A stretch of DNA of 64,000 nucleotides. It comes from Solitalea lacus (GTDB lineage: Bacteria > Bacteroidota > Bacteroidia > Sphingobacteriales > Sphingobacteriaceae). A model generated the notes under the pieces. That model was given only the letters and a program-made list of their open reading frames with translations. It was not told the DNA's origin and did no database searches. Shown here piece after piece: positions 55,247 through 63,398 of this stretch. The position numbers and the translations under genes were made by a program. The first letter of the stretch is position 1; the number at the start of each line of letters is the position of its first letter. The stretch covers positions 4,204,200 to 4,268,199 of the forward strand of contig NZ_CP091740.1 in NCBI RefSeq assembly GCF_022014595.1. Direction: 5' to 3'.

Positions 55247-55741
55247 CTATTTCGATTTGTATTGATCAGGGTCAATTGCTTTAGGCCCCCACTGTTTAAA
55301 GAATTCCAACACTTTTTCTTTGTTGTAACCTTTGTCTTGCTCTAAGTAAGCACTATTCTGAGTGTGAATTCGATTTCCTTTAGCATCCAAAACTACAAAA
55401 ACAGGAAATCCAAAACGTTGAGGATAGCCTAACCAAGCTAACACAGCTTCATTTTTATTCTCCTTGCTATAGTTAAGGTGATAAATTACGTAATTGGCAT
55501 TCAAAGCCGAATCCAACTGCTTATCTTCTGTAACCGTTTTATTAAAGCGCAAACACCAACTGCACCAATTTCCACCAATTTGAAGCATTACATGCTTACC
55601 TTCTTTTGCCGCTTTTGCAACTGTTGTTTTAATATCAGCTTTTGCATCTGCGTTAGGATTGTAAACTTTTGGAGTTTCTTGGGCTTTTGTAATTAATGTG
55701 GTGAATAATACAAAACCTATCAATACTAAACTTTTCTTCAT
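55247..55741 (-). CDS. Periplasmic thioredoxin-like protein
   Basis: A 164-residue protein with signal peptide (MKKSLVLIGFVLFTTLITKA) and a thioredoxin-fold domain of the thioredoxin_7/DUF255 type; redox motif CSWC in GGNWCSWCLRF near 59-62, cis-Pro region FGFPVFVVLD. Likely a periplasmic thiol reductase. It converges on the GH3 gene with a 6-bp gap. Confidence 0.87.
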   Translation of the reverse strand: MKKSLVLIGFVLFTTLITKAQETPKVYNPNADAKADIKTTVAKAAKEGKHVMLQIGGNWCSWCLRFNKTVTEDKQLDSALNANYVIYHLNYSKENKNEAVLAWLGYPQRFGFPVFVVLDAKGNRIHTQNSAYLEQDKGYNKEKVLEFFKQWGPKAIDPDQYKSK

Positions 55742-55763
55742 TTTTCTTCTAATTATAACATAA

Positions 55764-55771
55764 CAAAGTTA
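55764..55771 (-). promoter_or_regulatory. -7 promoter box of the thioredoxin-like gene
   Basis: TAACTTTG on the minus strand, exact TAnnTTTG, 22 bp before the ATG at 55741. Confidence 0.6.
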
Positions 55772-55887
55772 AAAAGTGCCAATTGTTTTCCAATTCTTCA
55801 ATTTTAAGTTAACAGTTCACCTAACTGCAAATCATACTTTATCGGTTTAATTATTGATATTTACCGATCAAAAAGTTTGATTCACAA

Positions 55888-58800
55888 ATGTCGTCTCCAT
55901 ATACTTTACAATTTCAAGAAGCCCTTGAAAGACTGAACTCCCAGCAGCGTGAAGCTGTTGAAACCATAGACGGACCAGTTCTGGTTGTTGCAGGGCCGGG
56001 AACTGGTAAAACACAAATTTTGGCTGCCCGAATTGGTAAAATTTTGAAAGATACCGATACAGATGCTAATAATATTTTGTGCTTAACGTTTACCGATGCT
56101 GGCGCCATCAACATGCGTAAGCGTTTGGTCGAATTTATCGGGCCTGATGCTTACCGCGTGAATATTTACACTTTCCACTCGTTTTGTAATGAAGTGATTC
56201 AGGAAAACCTGGAGTATTTTGGCAAAATCAACCTCGATCCGATTTCTGATTTGGAAGAAGCTGAATTATTAAAGGAATTGATCGATGAATTCAGCAATGA
56301 CAATCCATTGAAGCGTTATACAGGCGAGGTTTATTTTGAACGTGATCGCCTGCGTAATCTTTTCAGTCTGATTAAAAAAGAAGACTGGAAGCTCGATTTC
56401 GTTAATAAAGCCATTAACGATTATATTGACGATTTGCCGAACCGTGAAGAGTTTGTGTACAAACGAAAACATAAACATCATAATGCCGGCGATGTAAAAG
56501 AGGAGAAGATTGCCGAGGAGATTGAGAAAATGCACCTTTTCAGAGCAGCAGTTGCAGATTATCCAAAGTATCAGGCTAAAATGCGTGCACGCAATCGGTA
56601 TGATTTTGACGACATGATTGTTTGGGTGCTTAATGCCTTTAAAAATGATCCTAACCTGCTTGCCAGATACCAAGAGCAATTTCAATACTTGCTGGTAGAT
56701 GAATATCAGGATACGAGTGGTGCTCAAAATGAATTGATTCAATTGCTTATTGCCGATCGTGAAAAGCCCGACATTTTTGTTGTTGGAGACGATGACCAGT
56801 CAATTTTCCGTTTTCAGGGAGCCAACATGAGCAATATCCTTGATTTTGCTTTTGCTTATCAAAACGACCTTACAACCATCGTTCTAACGGAAAATTACCG
56901 TTCGACCCAAGCTATTTTAGATGCCTCCAGAGCACTGATCAACAATAACCAGGAGCGACTAACCAAAGCGCTCAAACTTGACAAAAACCTTCAAGCTTCA
57001 AACCAAAAGCTTAATCAACTTACGGTAGTGCCTGAGCTTATTGAATATGCAAATGTAGAGCATGAGGTTGTTGGCATTGCCTCCCAAATAGTTGACTTAT
57101 TAGCTAAAGGTATTGAACCTGAAGAAATTGCAGTTATTTACCGTAACCATAGTCAGGTTGATGAACTAATAAAATATCTTTCAGCAAAGAATATTGCAGT
57201 TAACACTAAACGCAAAATAGATTTACTATCCCTTCCGTTTGTTGAGAATATCATCAATATTTTGCGCTATTTGGCAATGGAAATTAATACACCATACAGT
57301 GGCGATGATTTGTTGTTTGAAATAATGCATTATGATTTCTTCAACATTCCTCCAATTGAAACCGCCAAAATCAGTATTGAAGTTTTCAGAAAGAACTACT
57401 CGGTTAATAACCGCGATAATGATGCTGTTTTTGGCAAAACGTCAATTCGCAGGTGGATCTCGGACATGGCTAATCCAAAAAAACTTACATTATTTGATCA
57501 ATATACATCCGCAGAAATAAAGCAACTCAGTAACGATCTGGAATTCTGGATTAAAGAATCTCAGAACCTTACGCTACAGGAGTTATTTGAAAAAATCATT
57601 CTTCGCGCCGGTATCCTTAAATATATAATGAAATCAAAAGAACGAAATTGGTTCATGGAAGTGCTAACCAGTTTATTTGATTTCCTAAAAGAAGAAAACC
57701 GGAAGAAAACCGATTTAACCCTGCAGCAATTCATCGACCTAATTGATCTGATGAAGCTAAATGGTATTTCCATCGACTTAAACAAAACCCTGTTTGCTGA
57801 AAAGGGAGTTAACTTTATGACGGCTCATGGTTCCAAAGGATTGGAGTTTGAGTATGTGTTTGTGATGGGTTGTACCAAAAAGATTTGGGACGTAACCAAA
57901 AAAGGCGGAGGAACCAAAAATTACAAATATCCTGATACATTAACTACAAAAGTTGGTGAAGGTTCAGAGCTGGAGGAGTCGAGAAGGTTGTTTTATGTTG
58001 CACTTACTCGTGCTAAACACTCCTTATTCGTTTCTTTTGCAGCCGAAAATAAAAAAGGAAAGGAACAAGAGCATTCACAGTTTCTTTATGAAATGCGACA
58101 AGAGAGCAATTTGAAGATTGAACGAAAACAGCTTTCTGACGAAGCAATGTTCGATTTTATTGTTACTCAATTTAATGAAGACGATAAACCTAATATTGAA
58201 CTTATTGATAAGAATTACCTGGATCTGCTTTTACAAAAGTACACGCTCAGCGTTACTCACCTTAGCAGTTACCTGGATTGTCCGCTGCGCTTCTATTTCC
58301 AAAACCTGATTCGTGTTCCGGCAGGCAAAAGTCCTAGTGCCACTTTCGGTTTAGCGATACACTGGGCCCTGAACAAGTTATACCTCAAAATGCGTGAACA
58401 GGATGCTTTCCCTGATGAAAATTACCTATTCGATCAATTTTCATGGTTTATGTTTCGCAACCGAGAATCATTCACTAAAGACCAGTTTAAACTAAGGATG
58501 GAATACGGGCAAAAGATCATTACGCCGTATTATAATAAATATGTAAACTCCTGGAATAAGGTGGCAGTTACCGAACGTAGCATTAAAAATGTAACTATTG
58601 ACAATGTTCCGATTAAGGGTAATCTGGATAAAATTGAATTTAATGGAAAACAGGCCAACGTAGTAGATTACAAAACAGGAAAATACAATAATGCCAAGGA
58701 TAAATTCAAACGCCCGGATGAGAAAAACCCTAATGGCGGAGACTACTGGAGGCAAGCGGTATTTTATAAGATTTTAGTTGACAATGACAAAACAAATGAT

Positions 58801-59043
58801 TGGGAAGTGGTGAGTACAGAGTTTGATTTTGTCGAACCTATTAGCGATAATGAGTACCATAAAGAAAAAGTGGTTATTACTCCTGACGATATTGAAATTG
58901 TACGCGAGCAGATCATTTCAACATATGCTAAAATTATGAACCATGAGTTTTCGCAAGGTTGCGGTAAGGAAGATTGCCATTGGTGTAATTTTGTCCGGAG
59001 TAACTTTGAGCAGCAAGATATTTTAATTGAGGAGGAAATTTAA
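55888..59043 (+). CDS. UvrD/PcrA-like helicase fused to a PD-(D/E)XK nuclease
   Basis: A 1051-residue protein. SF1A helicase: Walker A GPGTGKT at 36-42, LLVDEYQDTSGAQN (Walker B), GDDDQSIFRFQGA, LTENYRST, NFMTAHGSKGLEFEYVFV and EESRRLFYVALTRAK. The C-terminal 260 residues are a RecB-type nuclease: SSYLDCPLRFYFQN, GLAIHWALN, and the catalytic DYKTGKYNNAK with a lysine. Cysteines in LDCPLRF and CGKEDCHWC may hold an Fe-S cluster, as in AddB and Cas4 nucleases. Role likely in DNA repair or end processing; it is not in a recBCD or addAB operon here. Confidence 0.9.
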   Translation: MSSPYTLQFQEALERLNSQQREAVETIDGPVLVVAGPGTGKTQILAARIGKILKDTDTDANNILCLTFTDAGAINMRKRLVEFIGPDAYRVNIYTFHSFCNEVIQENLEYFGKINLDPISDLEEAELLKELIDEFSNDNPLKRYTGEVYFERDRLRNLFSLIKKEDWKLDFVNKAINDYIDDLPNREEFVYKRKHKHHNAGDVKEEKIAEEIEKMHLFRAAVADYPKYQAKMRARNRYDFDDMIVWVLNAFKNDPNLLARYQEQFQYLLVDEYQDTSGAQNELIQLLIADREKPDIFVVGDDDQSIFRFQGANMSNILDFAFAYQNDLTTIVLTENYRSTQAILDASRALINNNQERLTKALKLDKNLQASNQKLNQLTVVPELIEYANVEHEVVGIASQIVDLLAKGIEPEEIAVIYRNHSQVDELIKYLSAKNIAVNTKRKIDLLSLPFVENIINILRYLAMEINTPYSGDDLLFEIMHYDFFNIPPIETAKISIEVFRKNYSVNNRDNDAVFGKTSIRRWISDMANPKKLTLFDQYTSAEIKQLSNDLEFWIKESQNLTLQELFEKIILRAGILKYIMKSKERNWFMEVLTSLFDFLKEENRKKTDLTLQQFIDLIDLMKLNGISIDLNKTLFAEKGVNFMTAHGSKGLEFEYVFVMGCTKKIWDVTKKGGGTKNYKYPDTLTTKVGEGSELEESRRLFYVALTRAKHSLFVSFAAENKKGKEQEHSQFLYEMRQESNLKIERKQLSDEAMFDFIVTQFNEDDKPNIELIDKNYLDLLLQKYTLSVTHLSSYLDCPLRFYFQNLIRVPAGKSPSATFGLAIHWALNKLYLKMREQDAFPDENYLFDQFSWFMFRNRESFTKDQFKLRMEYGQKIITPYYNKYVNSWNKVAVTERSIKNVTIDNVPIKGNLDKIEFNGKQANVVDYKTGKYNNAKDKFKRPDEKNPNGGDYWRQAVFYKILVDNDKTNDWEVVSTEFDFVEPISDNEYHKEKVVITPDDIEIVREQIISTYAKIMNHEFSQGCGKEDCHWCNFVRSNFEQQDILIEEEI

Positions 59044-59070
59044 TTTACCCAAATTGCTGTAGCTACTTGC

Positions 59071-59103
59071 AACTGCATAAAGCTAAAAACACTTTATGCA
59101 GTT
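59071..59103. terminator. Perfect 12-bp hairpin after the helicase gene
   Basis: AACTGCATAAAG (59071-59082) pairs perfectly with CTTTATGCAGTT (59092-59103) across a nine-base loop, 28 bp after the stop codon. No T tract follows directly. Confidence 0.6.
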
Positions 59104-59194
59104 GAATCAATAGTGGTTATTGTCTTTTTATTGTAGAGATTCCTTTCCGATCGCCATTTGGTTTTATGATAACAGGAGGTTCTGGTTCTTTAAA

Positions 59195-59668
59195 TTAATT
59201 TGCGCCTCGTTCTCTTTTTAGATTGAAATACCATTTCCAACTAGGCAAATCCAAAGTGTCAGGAAATGATTTATAATAGAAAAGTCCTTTCCTTAAATCT
59301 GTAACCTTAATTGTATTAACCTTAAACTTTTCATTTTTGTGAATGCTTGCAAAAAGACAATCAAAAATTTCATTGTTTTTTATAATTAATAAAAACTCTT
59401 CGTCTTTTAGAATATTTACTGATGAAACCGGATAAACGGAAGTAAATGGAATCTTTACAATTGGAACATTTTCAGATTTAATAATTTGAGAATCCTCCCA
59501 TTTTATTACCGGCGTCCAGGAACCTGTATTAATTGCTTTTAAAAATCTAAAATCTTTATTTGTATATTTTACATACCAATCTTTAGCCTCACTTATTGAA
59601 AGCGAATCTTGTGCACATACATTAATGCACAAAAATAAAAATGGAATTAATAATAATATTTTTTTCAT
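59195..59668 (-). CDS. Small secreted protein of unknown function
   Basis: A 157-residue protein not recognised. Signal peptide MKKILLLIPFLFLCINVCAQ. The mature part (WYVKYTNKDFRFLKAINTGSWTP, then DEEFLLIIKNNEIFDCLFAS) is beta-rich. The frame continues in the same phase past its TAA for 25 codons (to 59117) with coding-like content (KEPEPPVIIKPNGDRKG), so the stop may be a recent truncation. A single gene with AT-rich surroundings. The product may be a periplasmic or surface protein; no motif points to a function. Confidence 0.6.
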   Translation of the reverse strand: MKKILLLIPFLFLCINVCAQDSLSISEAKDWYVKYTNKDFRFLKAINTGSWTPVIKWEDSQIIKSENVPIVKIPFTSVYPVSSVNILKDEEFLLIIKNNEIFDCLFASIHKNEKFKVNTIKVTDLRKGLFYYKSFPDTLDLPSWKWYFNLKRERGAN

Positions 59669-59767
59669 TTTTTACCTTCCATCCTCTCAAATAACAGCTG
59701 TTTAAAGTGCCTAAATTTAAATATTTTTAATTCTTAATTAAGTATTAATTAAACAACTCCTTTACTA
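59669..59767. other. AT-rich spacer before the glyoxalase remnant
   Basis: No gene, promoter box or repeat recognised. With the remnant at 59768-59955 and the pdhB leader, this makes a 410-bp stretch free of intact genes. Confidence 0.4.
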
Positions 59768-59955
59768 ATGCCATTAGCAGAAAATACTGGTTGCGCTATT
59801 AATGTATCCGGAATTAACAAACTGCATGAAGAGTATAAAGTTCACAACATTATTCATTCCGAAGTCACCCGAGAGATATGCCATGGCAAATGCGGCAATT
59901 CAGCATAATTGACAATAATGGCAACCTGATCCATTTTGGAGAATCAATAAACTGA
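59768..59955 (+). pseudogene. Frameshifted remnant of a VOC/glyoxalase-like gene
   Basis: From ATG 59768 one frame reads MPLAENTGCAINVSGINKLH, then EEYKVHNIIHSEVT; the other frame continues PRDMPWQMRQFSIIDNNGNL, then IHFGESIN and a stop. Together they match the C-terminal half of VOC (glyoxalase/bleomycin-resistance) proteins, whose hallmark is PWGxREFxxxDPDGNxxxFGE. The two pieces join if one C is restored in the run at 59868-59870. The N-terminal half is not visible, so the gene is both truncated and frameshifted. Confidence 0.6.
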
Positions 59956-60021
59956 TTAATAAAACATTAAATAGCTTACGTTAAATTCACCAGCTTATAC
60001 CAAAATTTAGCAATCAATTAA

Positions 60022-60029
60022 TATATTTG
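60022..60029 (+). promoter_or_regulatory. -7 promoter box of pdhB
   Basis: TATATTTG, exact TAnnTTTG, 49 bp before the ATG at 60079. Confidence 0.65.
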
Positions 60030-60078
60030 CCTCGCTTTTACTATAACCTCCGGTTTAGTTTTAACAAACACAAAACAA

Positions 60079-61062
60079 ATGAGAGAAATTCAATTCCGTG
60101 AAGCACTTCGTGAAGCCATGAGCGAAGAAATGCGCAAAGACGAAAACATATTCATCATGGGTGAAGAAGTAGCTGAATACAATGGTGCTTATAAAGTGAG
60201 CCAGGGTATGTTAGCCGAGTTTGGTGCTAAACGCGTTATCGACACCCCAATTGCTGAACTTGGCTTTGCCGGTATTGGTGTAGGTGCTGCAATGAACGGT
60301 CTTAAGCCTATTATTGAGTTCATGACCTTCAACTTCTCATTGGTTGCAATTGACCAGGTAATTAACGCCGCAGCCAAAATGTACTCAATGAGCGGTGGCC
60401 AGTATTCCATCCCAATGGTATTTCGTGGCCCTACCGGTAATGCGGGTCAATTAGGAGCACAACACTCTCAAAATTTCGAAAACTGGTATGCCAACTGTCC
60501 GGGCTTAAAAGTGGTTGTTCCTTCTAACCCGTATGATGCTAAAGGTTTATTAAAATCATCAATTATAGATCCTGACCCAGTAATCTTTATGGAGTCGGAA
60601 GTAATGTATGGCGATAAAGGTGAAGTTCCTGAAGAGGAATATTACTTACCTATCGGCAAAGCACACGTTGTAAAAGAAGGTACAGATGTAACGCTGGTTT
60701 CTTTTGGAAAAATGATGAAAGTGGTTCATGGTGCCGTAGCAGAGCTTGAAAAAGAAGGAATCAATGTTGAAGTTATCGATTTACGAACCGTTCGTCCTAT
60801 TGATTACCCAACCCTAATTAATTCAGTTAAGAAAACCAATCGCATGGTAATTGTTGAAGAAGCATGGCCTTTAGCCTCTATCTCAACTGACATTGCTTTC
60901 AAAATCCAGAAAGATGCCTTTGACTATTTAGATGCTCCTATTTTACGTGTTGTAAGTGCAGATGTACCTCTTCCGTATGCTCCTACTTTAATTGCTGAGG
61001 CATTGCCTAACATAGCAAAAACCATTAAGGCAGTTAAAGACGTGCTATATATCAACAAATAA
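60079..61062 (+). CDS. pdhB: Pyruvate dehydrogenase E1 component, beta subunit
   Basis: A 327-residue thiamine-dependent subunit that, with the alpha subunit, decarboxylates pyruvate. Family stretches: MREIQFREALREAMSEEM, GEEVAEYNGAYKVSQG, TPIAELGFAGIGVGAAM, and the C-terminal transketolase domain VIDLRTVRPIDYPTLINSV with EEAWPLASIST. No pdhA is near. Codons from 60753 on, plus the terminator, are repeated exactly beyond the insertion sequence. The gene is complete. Confidence 0.97.
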   Translation: MREIQFREALREAMSEEMRKDENIFIMGEEVAEYNGAYKVSQGMLAEFGAKRVIDTPIAELGFAGIGVGAAMNGLKPIIEFMTFNFSLVAIDQVINAAAKMYSMSGGQYSIPMVFRGPTGNAGQLGAQHSQNFENWYANCPGLKVVVPSNPYDAKGLLKSSIIDPDPVIFMESEVMYGDKGEVPEEEYYLPIGKAHVVKEGTDVTLVSFGKMMKVVHGAVAELEKEGINVEVIDLRTVRPIDYPTLINSVKKTNRMVIVEEAWPLASISTDIAFKIQKDAFDYLDAPILRVVSADVPLPYAPTLIAEALPNIAKTIKAVKDVLYINK

Positions 61063-61120
61063 GCACCAATTTATCTTTTATCATAAAAAGCCTCCGGAGC
61101 AATTCGGGGGCTTTCTTTTT
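60753..61120 (+). repeat. Left copy of the 368-bp direct repeat flanking the insertion sequence
   Basis: Identical to 62962-63329, base for base as far as I compared. It holds the last 103 codons of pdhB and its terminator. It ends exactly where the left terminal inverted repeat of the element begins. Confidence 0.92.
61087..61120 (+). terminator. Rho-independent terminator of pdhB
   Basis: AAAGCCTCCG pairs with CGGGGGCTTT (one G-U pair) and is followed by CTTTTT; duplicated at 63296-63329. Confidence 0.85.
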
Positions 61121-61136
61121 CTTGAGTTTGACAGCA
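61121..61136 (+). repeat. Left terminal inverted repeat of the insertion sequence
   Basis: CTTGAGTTTGACAGCA, identical to the reverse complement of 62946-62961. Confidence 0.93.
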
Positions 61137-61212
61137 AAATAACATAAAATATTTATAACCAAATAGATACGAAAAATCAGGCACACTACAAGAAATAGCT
61201 AAGTGGTTGATT

Positions 61213-62829
61213 TTAAAGATATTGATTCAAGGAGGCTACATTCAATACTGAAGGGAGCGATTTTAGGCCAAGTTTCTGCTGAAAGTCAGTTTCTTCCTCA
61301 GAGGCTGCAGATCGTAGGAAATAGTTTTTGTCCTGTTGCTCCACTAAACTCACCTGCATTTTATCGAGAAGTTTCCGCAGTTTTCCTTCGGTCGTCTTGA
61401 ACCCGGCTTTTTCCAGTTTTAGCAAGGTGAAGTTCAGTAAGGTATAGGACAGGTAACAAAGGCAGATATGACCTTCTATCCGCTTATCTGTCCAATGAAA
61501 CATTGGACGGGTTTCCAGATGGGATTTAAATGTGCGGAAGGTATGTTCAATTTTGTAAAGGTGTTTATACTGCTCCAGCGTTTCACTTACCGAGAGACTC
61601 TTATTGTTAGTGGCAATAGCCAGAAAGCCGTCAAAACGTTCATCGCGTTTTATTTTTTCCTGGTCCAGCTGATAGGTTTGTGAACCTTGTTTTTTCAAAT
61701 AGAAACGACCCGCCTTTTTACTGAGGAGTTCGGGGCGGGATAATAAAGTTTCGGCTGTCTGCAGCTTTTCTGCCCGGTCGTGGGCATCTTTTTTTGCCCT
61801 TTTAGCCGAATAGGTCCCAATAATCACCCTTCCCTGATATTCGATCGTTGCATAGCGAACCATAACAAGCTGATCTTCATGATCGCTATAGCTCCATTCT
61901 CCATGGTAGTTCTTCAAGTCCAGCAGGAAATCCTGGAGGGAACCGGGAAGCTTCTTTAACCTTTCGCCTACAATAAATTCATACCCGCTTTCGGTGGTAA
62001 CATCAAGATTGTTTTTGGAAAGCATCCCCCGGTCTGCCACTACAATCACCTGATTGATCTGATAGTCTTTCTTCAGGTCTTTTACCGCTTTTTCAAACGT
62101 ATGACCTTCGAACGTGTCGCCTTTGAATACCTGATACCCTATAGGCTGTTTATCCCGGTCAATCAGCAGGCAAAACAAGATCTGGGTAGTACCAATCTTA
62201 CCATCTTTACTAAAGCCCTTTTGTCGTAAAGCCCCCTCTTGTTCTAGTTCACTTTCAAAATAAAGTGTGGTGACATCATAGAAAACAACATCCAGTTGCT
62301 GATTGAATAAATCCCGGCCCGTTTGATAGATCTGCTTTTGGATCGCTTTGTTATAATCGGCCAGCTTATCTAAAGAACGGTAAAGATGTTGCAGCTCTAC
62401 TTTCTCAATGCCCAGGTATTCGTTTTGGTTGAAATAGGAGCTTCGTTTGCTGCAGGGATCCTGCAAGCGCTCAAGAATCATTAACAGCACAGCATTCTGC
62501 AGGTCAAAGCCAAGTTTATGCTTGCTGCCGATCTGCCCGAATAAACGGGGGAGTTTATAATGGGACAGGGCTTTGGAGAAAACCTGAAAGTAACCATAAT
62601 TGAAACGGGCTTTTTCGCCCGTGGTAATTTCCAGAAGATCTTTCAGGTCGCCTCCGCCAAGTTCGTAAAGTTTTGAGCCGATACGTTTTAGCTCTTCTGG
62701 TGTATAGTCTTCCAGTTTACCAAGGGTATATAAAATACGATGACGGCTTATTCCGCTCTCATCGCGATAGCTTTCAACGATGCGTAAATATTTTCCTGAC
62801 TTCTTGTTTTCTACCCTTAGAAAGGCCAT
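61213..62829 (-). CDS. IS1634-family (IS4 superfamily) DDE transposase
   Basis: A 538-residue transposase. The acidic triad fits Asp185 (FYDVTTLYFES), Asp266 (VVADRGMLS) and Glu428 (YKIEHTFRTFKSHL), with the family end HWTDKRIEGHICLCYLSYTLL. It acts on the terminal repeats around it. The reading frame is complete, with no internal stop. The start ATG at 62829 lies 117 bp inside the right end. Confidence 0.93.
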   Translation of the reverse strand: MAFLRVENKKSGKYLRIVESYRDESGISRHRILYTLGKLEDYTPEELKRIGSKLYELGGGDLKDLLEITTGEKARFNYGYFQVFSKALSHYKLPRLFGQIGSKHKLGFDLQNAVLLMILERLQDPCSKRSSYFNQNEYLGIEKVELQHLYRSLDKLADYNKAIQKQIYQTGRDLFNQQLDVVFYDVTTLYFESELEQEGALRQKGFSKDGKIGTTQILFCLLIDRDKQPIGYQVFKGDTFEGHTFEKAVKDLKKDYQINQVIVVADRGMLSKNNLDVTTESGYEFIVGERLKKLPGSLQDFLLDLKNYHGEWSYSDHEDQLVMVRYATIEYQGRVIIGTYSAKRAKKDAHDRAEKLQTAETLLSRPELLSKKAGRFYLKKQGSQTYQLDQEKIKRDERFDGFLAIATNNKSLSVSETLEQYKHLYKIEHTFRTFKSHLETRPMFHWTDKRIEGHICLCYLSYTLLNFTLLKLEKAGFKTTEGKLRKLLDKMQVSLVEQQDKNYFLRSAASEEETDFQQKLGLKSLPSVLNVASLNQYL

Positions 62830-62945
62830 GGGCCAAATCTAAAGTCCCTATAGGGAAAAAACAAAAAGTTGGCACACTACACTTTTTTGAAAAATCAATC
62901 CAAAAATGGGCCCTGCATACCTAAAAATGAGGTTTTAGAAAATAG

Positions 62946-62961
62946 TGCTGTCAAACTCAAG
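62946..62961 (-). repeat. Right terminal inverted repeat of the insertion sequence
   Basis: TGCTGTCAAACTCAAG, the inverse of the left end. It abuts the right copy of the 368-bp repeat. Confidence 0.93.
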
Positions 62962-63271
62962 AGAAGGAATCAATGTTGAAGTTATCGATTTACGAACCGT
63001 TCGTCCTATTGATTACCCAACCCTAATTAATTCAGTTAAGAAAACCAATCGCATGGTAATTGTTGAAGAAGCATGGCCTTTAGCCTCTATCTCAACTGAC
63101 ATTGCTTTCAAAATCCAGAAAGATGCCTTTGACTATTTAGATGCTCCTATTTTACGTGTTGTAAGTGCAGATGTACCTCTTCCGTATGCTCCTACTTTAA
63201 TTGCTGAGGCATTGCCTAACATAGCAAAAACCATTAAGGCAGTTAAAGACGTGCTATATATCAACAAATAA
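62962..63271 (+). pseudogene. Headless duplicate of the pdhB 3' end
   Basis: The coding part of the right-hand 368-bp copy, equal to pdhB from the codon after 60752 to the stop. An open frame enters from a GTG at 62945 inside the insertion-sequence end (MLSNSREGIN) and reads the last 100 or so residues of PdhB, but it lacks the thiamine-binding half and any promoter, so no function is expected. Confidence 0.9.
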
Positions 63272-63329
63272 GCACCAATTTATCTTTTATCATAAAAAGC
63301 CTCCGGAGCAATTCGGGGGCTTTCTTTTT
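62962..63329 (+). repeat. Right copy of the 368-bp direct repeat
   Basis: Identical to 60753-61120; ends with the second copy of the pdhB terminator. Original flanking DNA (ACATCCCTATTACC) resumes at 63330. Confidence 0.92.
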
Positions 63330-63367
63330 ACATCCCTATTACCAGTTTGATTTTTACTGGCAAATTC

Positions 63368-63375
63368 TATCTTTA
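63368..63375 (+). promoter_or_regulatory. Promoter of the CPBP protease gene
   Basis: TATCTTTA, one base from TAnnTTTG, with a TTTG about 19 bp upstream (near 63346); 23 bp before the ATG at 63399. It lies outside the duplicated repeat. Confidence 0.55.
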
Positions 63376-63398
63376 CAATTAAACATCAAACTAAAAAC

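Larger units (their letters stand above)
61121..62961. mobile_element. IS1634-type insertion sequence (1841 bp)
   Basis: Bounded by 16-bp perfect terminal inverted repeats, CTTGAGTTTGACAGCA at 61121-61136 and its inverse at 62946-62961. It carries one transposase gene on the minus strand and little else. The flanks are a 368-bp exact direct repeat, far longer than the few bases made by most elements; the IS1634 and IS1549 group is known for long, variable target repeats. The transposase is intact, so the element may be active and recently inserted. Confidence 0.93.

Noticed and set aside
56269-56742. 157-codon minus-strand frame inside the helicase gene
   Set aside because: Antisense shadow of conserved helicase codons; hydrophobic content arises from the complement of acidic and lysine codons.
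62945-63271. Functional second pdhB
   Set aside because: Only the C-terminal third is present, with no promoter or thiamine-binding part.
60753-63329. Composite transposon or integrated unit bounded by the 368-bp repeats
   Set aside because: The repeats are chromosomal pdhB sequence, not mobile ends, and their borders coincide exactly with the ends of a single element, which fits a target duplication better.
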